From positions 4,030,001 through 4,094,000 of the forward strand of contig NZ_CP034661.1 of assembly GCF_003971235.1 (NCBI RefSeq): a DNA stretch of 64,000 nucleotides. Reading direction: 5' to 3'. Positions 59,431-64,000 of the stretch are shown one piece after another. The stretch is from Chryseobacterium aureum (lineage in GTDB: Bacteria; Bacteroidota; Bacteroidia; Flavobacteriales; Weeksellaceae). Position numbers and translations under genes: made by a program. The notes beneath the pieces were generated by a model, which was not told the origin of the DNA, searched no databases, and was given only the letters and a program-made list of their open reading frames with translations. Every line of letters begins with the position of its first letter. The stretch's first letter is position 1.

Positions 59431-59952
59431 CTATTGATTGAGTAGTTCTGTAAATTCTTTTTTGTGTAAAATAATTTCTTTTTTAGAAAGCTTATTGGCT
59501 TCATATACGATTTTAATATGCCGGATATCTGCTTTGAAAACCTTTAATGATACAATCAGACCACTGATGAGTTCTTCCACAGTATACTGGTAGGTTCCGG
59601 TTTTAGTGAAAGATCTTTCTTTACCGCCGGTAGTAACCAGTATATAGACCTCTTTTCCTTCCAGAGGATTTTCTTCCCCTTCTTTAAGCCAGTCTCTGTC
59701 AAAAACTTCATCAATCCATAATCTGAGGAGGGGAGGCATTCCAAACCATATCAGGGGGAACTGGAAAATAAAACGTTCGTAATTTTTAAGACGCTTTCTT
59801 TCCCGGAAAGCAGCAATGTGAAAGTCAGGATATTCTTCGTAAAGATCTCTCAGGGTATAATGCTGGTGGCGAACGTAGAAATTGATGAGCTCTACATTCG
59901 AATTGGAGTGCTCCAGATAAGGGTGTGCAAATACTACCAGCGTCTTCTTCAT
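59431..59952 (-). CDS. NAD(P)H-dependent oxidoreductase, KefF-like partner
   Basis: This 173-residue flavodoxin-fold protein has TLVVFAHPYLEHSNSN at the start, FQFPLIWFGMPPLLRLWIDEVFDRDW in the middle, and VTTGGKERSFTKTGTY, the pattern of modulator quinone reductases of the KefF/KefG and MdaB type. It is encoded directly upstream of the antiporter (3-base gap), so it probably activates or assists it. FMN or FAD use is expected. The pair is a known arrangement. Confidence 0.88.
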   Translation of the reverse strand: MKKTLVVFAHPYLEHSNSNVELINFYVRHQHYTLRDLYEEYPDFHIAAFRERKRLKNYERFIFQFPLIWFGMPPLLRLWIDEVFDRDWLKEGEENPLEGKEVYILVTTGGKERSFTKTGTYQYTVEELISGLIVSLKVFKADIRHIKIVYEANKLSKKEIILHKKEFTELLNQ

Positions 59953-60092
59953 AATCCTGTTTTCAGTAAATATAGTGAAAAAATATTGAATAAAAGATGG
60001 TTTTTGCGAGGTTTTATTAATTTTTTAATATCTAAATATCAATTTAGTATTAATAAAAGTTAAAGATTTGAGGTTATTTTAGCTTTTTAAAT

Positions 60093-60120
60093 AAAAAAAC
60101 CAGATCGTGATGATCTGATT
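60093..60120 (-). terminator. Minus-strand terminator after the TPM operon
   Basis: CAGATC and GATCTG form the stem around a short loop, and on the minus strand it is followed by TTTTTTTA. Confidence 0.75.
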
Positions 60121-60150
60121 TCTATATCAATTTTAAAATGACTTATTTGT

Positions 60151-60963
60151 TTACCAGCCTCCGGATGCGCCACCGCCTCCAAAACTTCCACCTCCGCCGA
60201 AGCCGCCGAAACCTCCACCGCCGCCGGAACTTCCACCACCAAAGCCACCTCCTCCGAAGCTGCCCGGGAATGGGAAGAAACCGCCAGGATAATTTCTGCG
60301 CCCTCTTCTGGTAATGATCACATCATCGTCATCATCATTATTTCCCCCGCGACCACCGCCTCTGTTACCAAAAAGTATAGCTATAATGATGAAAATAATA
60401 AAAGCGATAATGAGAACTTTAAAAGCGCTTCCATTGCCTGAAGGAGCTGTCGTTTCAACAGGTTTGAATTTCCCCTGCACAGCCTCCATAATCGCCGAGG
60501 TTCCTCCGTTGATTCCGTCATACCAAAGTCCCTTCTTGAAATTTGGAGTGACAATATAATCTAAGATCTGTCCGGCTACTGAAGCGGTTAGATATTGCTC
60601 TACAGCACGTCCCTGCTGGATAGACATCGTTCTGTCTTCAGTGGCAATGAGGAAAACCACTCCGTTATCCACCCCTTTTTTTCCGATTTTCCATTTTTCA
60701 CCAAACATGGTTGCCAGAAAATTTACATCTTCTCCTTTGGTAGAGCGGATGATCACTACTTCAATTTCTGTTGAGGTAGAATCTGCAAATTTGATGAGTT
60801 TGTTATTAAGCGCATCTTTTTCCTGCTGAGAAAGCAAGCCTGCTTCATCAAAGACAGGATAAAGAACTGCTGGTTTTTCGGGAATGGTGTATTGTGCTGA
60901 TACAAAAGTGTAAAAGCAAAGCAGTAAAAATGAAAATACTATTTTAAGAGAACGTAATTTCAT
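60151..60963 (-). CDS. TPM domain protein with Gly-rich C-terminus
   Basis: This 270-residue protein has a signal peptide (FSFLLLCFYTFVSAQYTIP), a TPM domain at about 30-160 (PVFDEAGLLSQQEKDALNNK; VVIRSTKGEDVNFLATMFGE), a membrane helix at about 183-200 (LIIAFIIFIIIAILFG), and a Gly/Ser-rich tail (SFGGGGFGGGSSGGGGGFGG). TPM domains occur in photosystem II assembly and membrane-stress proteins. It overlaps the second TPM gene by 20 bases and is the last gene of lemA-TPM-TPM. The exact function is unknown. Confidence 0.88.
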   Translation of the reverse strand: MKLRSLKIVFSFLLLCFYTFVSAQYTIPEKPAVLYPVFDEAGLLSQQEKDALNNKLIKFADSTSTEIEVVIIRSTKGEDVNFLATMFGEKWKIGKKGVDNGVVFLIATEDRTMSIQQGRAVEQYLTASVAGQILDYIVTPNFKKGLWYDGINGGTSAIMEAVQGKFKPVETTAPSGNGSAFKVLIIAFIIFIIIAILFGNRGGGRGGNNDDDDDVIITRRGRRNYPGGFFPFPGSFGGGGFGGGSSGGGGGFGGFGGGGSFGGGGASGGW

Positions 60964-61372
60964 TCGAGAGTTGGTTTGGGTTTTCTCCTTCTACAGGAAA
61001 ATGTTTTTTAAGTTCCAGACCTGTTTCCAGGATGGCACTTTTCAGCGCCTGGTAATAATTTCCTTTGACAAATTCTGCTGTGATATAATCGTGAAGATGA
61101 TCCCAGTAAGACTGTTTTACTTTTTCATGAATCCCGATATCTCCAATGATGGTAAGATATTTCTGTTCGAAATTAACATGGAAAAGCACCGCATTTCTTT
61201 CCGCCGTTTTATCCATATCAAGTTTCTTGAAAACATCAAATGCAGTTTTGGCATCACGGGTTTCCGTATTGGAATCAATATGCACCCTGATCTCTCCTGT
61301 AGAATGGTCTTCCGCAGACTGAATCGCTTCCACAAGGGAAGCGATCTGTTGATTTGTAAGGAAATTACCCAT
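60944..61372 (-). CDS. TPM domain protein
   Basis: This 142-residue protein without a clear signal peptide has a TPM-like domain: MGNFLTNQQIASLVEAIQSAEDHSTGEIRVHI and NAVLFHVNFEQKYLTIIGDIGI, then FVKGNYYQALKSAILETGLELKKHF. It is the middle gene of lemA-TPM-TPM, 2 bases after lemA and overlapping the next gene by 20 bases, so translational coupling is likely. The function in the family is unknown. Confidence 0.88.
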   Translation of the reverse strand: MGNFLTNQQIASLVEAIQSAEDHSTGEIRVHIDSNTETRDAKTAFDVFKKLDMDKTAERNAVLFHVNFEQKYLTIIGDIGIHEKVKQSYWDHLHDYITAEFVKGNYYQALKSAILETGLELKKHFPVEGENPNQLSNEITFS

Positions 61373-61374
61373 TG

Positions 61375-61980
61375 TTATTTGAATGCTTCAGGGGCTTTTT
61401 CAGCACCTGCTTCAGCTTTGAAATAAGGTTTTTCTTTGAAGTTGGTGAAATTGGCCAGAATATTATTCGGGAAAGTTTTGATAGATGTATTGTAATCCTT
61501 TGCAGCATCGTTGTAATAAACAGTTTCAGTTCTGATGCTGTTTTCGATAGCAGTATACTCTCTCTGGAAGTTGATGTACTGCTGGTCTGCCTTTAAATTA
61601 GGATAAGACTCTACTACAGCCATTAATCTGCTCAATGCTCCGGAAAGCTCCCCTTGTGCTGCCTGGAATTTAGCAATATCAGCATCCGTCATATTCGTAG
61701 GATCAATATTAATAGAAGTAGCTTTAGAACGTGCTTCTACAACTTTCGTTAAAGTTTCCTGCTCAAATTTTGAATACGATTTTACCGTTCTTTCCAGGTT
61801 CGGAATAAGGTTCGCTCTTTTCTGATAAACCGTTTCTACGTTAGACCATTTTGCGTTTACAGTCTGTTCTTTGTCTACAAAGCTGTTGTATCCGCTTTTT
61901 CCCCAGAAGAACAAAACAGCCACAATGATAAGGAGGGCAATACCAATTGTTCCGGCACCCAAACATCCTTTATTTTTCAT
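61375..61980 (-). CDS. LemA family protein
   Basis: This 201-residue protein has one N-terminal membrane segment (GIALLIIVAVLFFWG) and a long helical periplasmic part with the family pattern NAKWSNVETVYQKRANLIPNLERTVK, GELSGALSRLMAVVESYPNLKA and EFTAIENSIRTE-like (here REYTAIENSIRTE). It heads the operon with the two TPM genes, a recurring combination. The function of LemA proteins is unknown. Confidence 0.93.
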   Translation of the reverse strand: MKNKGCLGAGTIGIALLIIVAVLFFWGKSGYNSFVDKEQTVNAKWSNVETVYQKRANLIPNLERTVKSYSKFEQETLTKVVEARSKATSINIDPTNMTDADIAKFQAAQGELSGALSRLMAVVESYPNLKADQQYINFQREYTAIENSIRTETVYYNDAAKDYNTSIKTFPNNILANFTNFKEKPYFKAEAGAEKAPEAFK

Positions 61981-62054
61981 AGTTTATTTTTTTTAAATTT
62001 TTTGTGCTAACCAAATATACAAATTATGTGCTAATTTTGTAAAAAATTATTTGA

Positions 62055-62552
62055 ATGACAACAATAGTGGTGGCAATGGGAGAGAACAATGAAATTGGTT
62101 TTGAAAACCAGTTGCTTTGGCATCTTCCCAAAGATTTGAAACATTTTAAAGATATTACTTCAGGACATCCGGTTATAATGGGAAGAAAAACTTATGAAAG
62201 TATTGGAAAAGCCCTTCCGAACCGTACCAATATTGTTGTGTCAAGAAAGAAAGACTGGTTTGAGGAAGGAATTCTTATTGTAGGAAGCATCAAAGAAGCA
62301 TTGAAATTTGCTAAAAAAATTGATGAGGAAGTTTTTGTTATCGGTGGAGGAAATATCTATGAACAGACAATAGATTCAATAGACAGACTTGAGGTTACTC
62401 TAGTGAAAGCAGATCTTGAAGCGGACACATTCTTTCCGAAAATAGATCCGAAAATCTGGGAAAAGACAAACGAAATCTTTCATGAAAAAGACGAGAAGAA
62501 TGGCTATGATTTCTTTTTTCAGACGTTTGAAAGAATTAAAAAAGAAGCATAA
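62055..62552 (+). CDS. folA: Dihydrofolate reductase
   Basis: This 165-residue protein has the DHFR pattern VAMGENNEIGFENQLLWHLP, DLKHFKDITSGHPVIMGRKTYESIG (with the acidic catalytic Asp in LPKDLKHF), and VFVIGGGNIYEQ. It reduces dihydrofolate with NADPH. It starts at ATG after a -7-like TAATTTTG at 62032-62039. The length is typical and the resistance status cannot be judged. It is divergent from lemA, and an inverted-repeat element follows directly. Confidence 0.97.
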   Translation: MTTIVVAMGENNEIGFENQLLWHLPKDLKHFKDITSGHPVIMGRKTYESIGKALPNRTNIVVSRKKDWFEEGILIVGSIKEALKFAKKIDEEVFVIGGGNIYEQTIDSIDRLEVTLVKADLEADTFFPKIDPKIWEKTNEIFHEKDEKNGYDFFFQTFERIKKEA

Positions 62553-62554
62553 TT

Positions 62555-62648
62555 GTCAATAGTGAATTTTTGCTTCGCAAAGTGAATCGTGAATTTCTCA
62601 CAGGGACAAAAATTAAAAAGCGTAGCGAATTGACCATTCACAATTGAC
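62555..62648. repeat. Inverted-repeat intergenic element (MITE-like), copy 2
   Basis: The ends are GTCAATAGTGAAT and ATTCACAATTGAC (inverted). The interior has TTTTTGCTTCGCAAAG and AGCGTAGCGAATTGACC, as in the copy at 44320-44417. It begins 2 bases after the folA stop and ends just before the promoter of the next gene. Confidence 0.7.
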
Positions 62649-62651
62649 TTT

Positions 62652-62683
62652 TTGAACTTTAAGACCTAAATTTATTATCTTTG
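62652..62683 (+). promoter_or_regulatory. Promoter of the gene at 62702
   Basis: TTG at 62652-62654 and TATCTTTG at 62676-62683 are separated by 21 bases, which fully matches the Bacteroidota pattern. Confidence 0.8.
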
Positions 62684-62701
62684 CACTTCTAAAATTTAAT
62701 A

Positions 62702-63271
62702 ATGAATAAATACATAAAAATTGCAGTAGCAGCAGTTCTTATCCTGTTAGGACTTTATATGATGATTTTCACAAGAAATCTGGGATGGGGTATTGTTGTT
62801 TTTCTTTTGGCTGCATTCCCAATCTTACTATTCTTTAAAAATGAATATATTCTGCTGGCATTCTGGCAATTGAGAAAACAAAATATGGAGAAAGCTGGTG
62901 AATGGCTGGCGAAAATTACAGATTATAAAGGACAGCTTCATAAAACCCAATACGGATATTTCCACTATTTGTGCGGATTAACGCAAGCTCAGGATCACCC
63001 TGCAAAAGTAGAACCTTTCATGAAGAAAGCCCTGGAATATGGTTTGAATATGAAGCACGACAGAGCAATGGCTACTTTAAATCTTGCGGCTGCGGCTATT
63101 TCTAAAGGCAGAAAGCAGGAAGGGCAGAAGCTGCTGGAAGAAGCAAAAAGACTGGACAGCGCAGGAATGATGACAGATCAGATCAAAATGATGAAAGAAC
63201 AGTTGAAAATGCCGACCATGCAGAAGCACATGCACAATCCTAATATGAGAAACAGAGGAAAATTCTTCTAA
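62702..63271 (+). CDS. Membrane protein with TPR-like soluble part, unknown function
   Basis: This 189-residue protein has two hydrophobic segments (AAVLILLGLYMMIFTRNLG; WGIVVFLLAAFPILLFF). A helical cytoplasmic part follows with repeat-like helices around GLTQAQDHPAKVEPFMKKAL and ATLNLAAAAISKGRKQEGQK, like two TPR units, and a Met/Asn/Lys-rich end. I know no family name with confidence. It has its own promoter and terminator. Confidence 0.75.
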   Translation: MNKYIKIAVAAVLILLGLYMMIFTRNLGWGIVVFLLAAFPILLFFKNEYILLAFWQLRKQNMEKAGEWLAKITDYKGQLHKTQYGYFHYLCGLTQAQDHPAKVEPFMKKALEYGLNMKHDRAMATLNLAAAAISKGRKQEGQKLLEEAKRLDSAGMMTDQIKMMKEQLKMPTMQKHMHNPNMRNRGKFF

Positions 63272-63289
63272 TCCGAAAAAATAAAATTC

Positions 63290-63318
63290 AAAAGCATCTG
63301 AAAAAGGTGCTTTTTTTA
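63290..63318 (+). terminator. Intrinsic terminator
   Basis: AAAGCA pairs with TGCTTT around an A-rich loop, followed by T7. It is weaker than most listed here. Confidence 0.6.
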
Positions 63319-63334
63319 TATCTGTGAAATAGGT

Positions 63335-63967
63335 TTACATTTCCGAATTCTGATCATATCCATAAAATTTAGGCATCTGCCAGTGGTATTTTACAGCAAA
63401 TGTTCTTATGGCAACGATGAGTAAAATAGTAAAGATTTGTATAAATGTATATGACAGTGTCGTATATCTGGTCATCAACAAAAATGCTGAACCTCCCAAT
63501 ATACAGGCTGTAGCATAAATTTCTTTCCTGAAAATCAAGGGGATCCTGTTGAGCAGGATATCCCGGATAATCCCTCCAAAGCATCCGGTGATTGTCCCTA
63601 GTGCAATACAGATCATAGGATGGATTCCTGCATTTAATCCTTTCTGAACGCCGATAATGGTAAATAATCCAAGCCCGAAGCTGTCGAAGATAAATAAGGT
63701 GACCTTAAAGTTTTTCTCCAGAGATTTGAATACCATGGAAAAAATACTGGTTACGAGAATCAGGGCACACATCAGAAGGTCGTGCATCCAGAATACCGGA
63801 ATATCCAGCAATAGATCTCTTACCGTTCCTCCACCTACAGAAGTTACAAATGCAATAATAAGAACCCCGAACGGATCAAGCCGTTTCTGCATCGCTGCGA
63901 AACTTCCGGACATGGAAAAGGCAATGGTCCCCAGGACTTCTATTGCAAAATTGAACTGTTCGTGCAT
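63335..63967 (-). CDS. TRIC/UPF0126 family membrane channel-like protein
   Basis: This 210-residue protein has seven hydrophobic segments in two internal repeats (VLGTIAFSMSGSFAAMQKR and FDSFGLGLFTIIGVQKG; GGTVRDLLLDIPVFWM and GGIIRDILLNRIPLIF). The GGxxRDxLL motif, seen twice, is the family signature. Relatives are trimeric intracellular cation channels or bacterial YadS/YicG proteins, and the transported ion is uncertain. It starts at ATG near the right window edge. Confidence 0.92.
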   Translation of the reverse strand: MHEQFNFAIEVLGTIAFSMSGSFAAMQKRLDPFGVLIIAFVTSVGGGTVRDLLLDIPVFWMHDLLMCALILVTSIFSMVFKSLEKNFKVTLFIFDSFGLGLFTIIGVQKGLNAGIHPMICIALGTITGCFGGIIRDILLNRIPLIFRKEIYATACILGGSAFLLMTRYTTLSYTFIQIFTILLIVAIRTFAVKYHWQMPKFYGYDQNSEM

Positions 63968-64000
63968 ATATTATGAATGATAAATGATAATTGATGAATG

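Overview
The window comes from a Bacteroidota genome of the family Weeksellaceae, most probably Chryseobacterium. The evidence is the 16S rRNA gene, the AT-rich genome, promoters of the TTG/TAnnTTTG type, the gliding and type IX secretion protein SprA, and many genes that start at TTG or GTG. It is mostly ordinary chromosome: one complete rRNA operon (16S, tRNA-Ile, tRNA-Ala, 23S, 5S) and about 45 protein genes, with no prophage, integron, CRISPR array or recognisable transposase.

Layout. 206-5707 (minus strand) is an export locus for a small secreted peptide: a VKOR-DsbA fusion, a C39-peptidase ABC exporter (PCAT), a 64-residue six-cysteine peptide with a double-glycine leader, and an HlyD-type periplasmic adaptor. 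5708-6399 is a long intergenic stretch ending in a candidate small RNA. 6400-10129 (minus) holds GtrA, PlsC, a FucP-like sugar transporter and a DUF3810 protein. 10490-22704 (plus) holds a small coiled-coil protein, a BadF-type kinase, malic enzyme with a PTA domain, ruvA, the 7-kb sprA, gcvH and a VanZ-like gene. 22705-30466 is the rRNA operon with three tandem promoters and repeat-rich flanks. 30467-30664 encodes a second six-cysteine leader peptide, which has no exporter gene beside it. 30752-47943 holds an acyl-CoA carboxylase subunit, an EamA transporter, a PorV/PorQ-like protein, uvrC, hutH, a GNAT acetyltransferase, a subtilase lipoprotein, a YgiD-type dioxygenase, YceI, a DPP-IV-like peptidase and an LLM flavoprotein. 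48017-64000 holds sbcCD, a VF530 protein, an FKBP isomerase, YchJ, an M3 peptidase, a head-GIN lipoprotein, a Kef-like antiporter with its oxidoreductase partner, the lemA-TPM-TPM operon, folA, a TPR-like membrane protein and a TRIC-type channel.

How the parts fit. The most system-like group is the peptide locus. Two peptides, 29 kb apart, have leaders of exactly 18 residues with the same spacing of conserved positions, and cores of 46 and 47 residues with six cysteines each. The exporter can cut such leaders. The adjacent membrane VKOR-DsbA fusion could form the disulfides, and its N-terminus looks like a C39 domain without the catalytic cysteine, so it might dock the leader. This is inference and no activity can be read from the sequence.

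Other points worth attention are a 16S 3' end without the usual anti-Shine-Dalgarno sequence, two candidate small RNAs of similar design, and several families of short palindromic or inverted-repeat elements between genes. Boundaries of rRNAs and repeats are read by eye and are good to a few bases at best.
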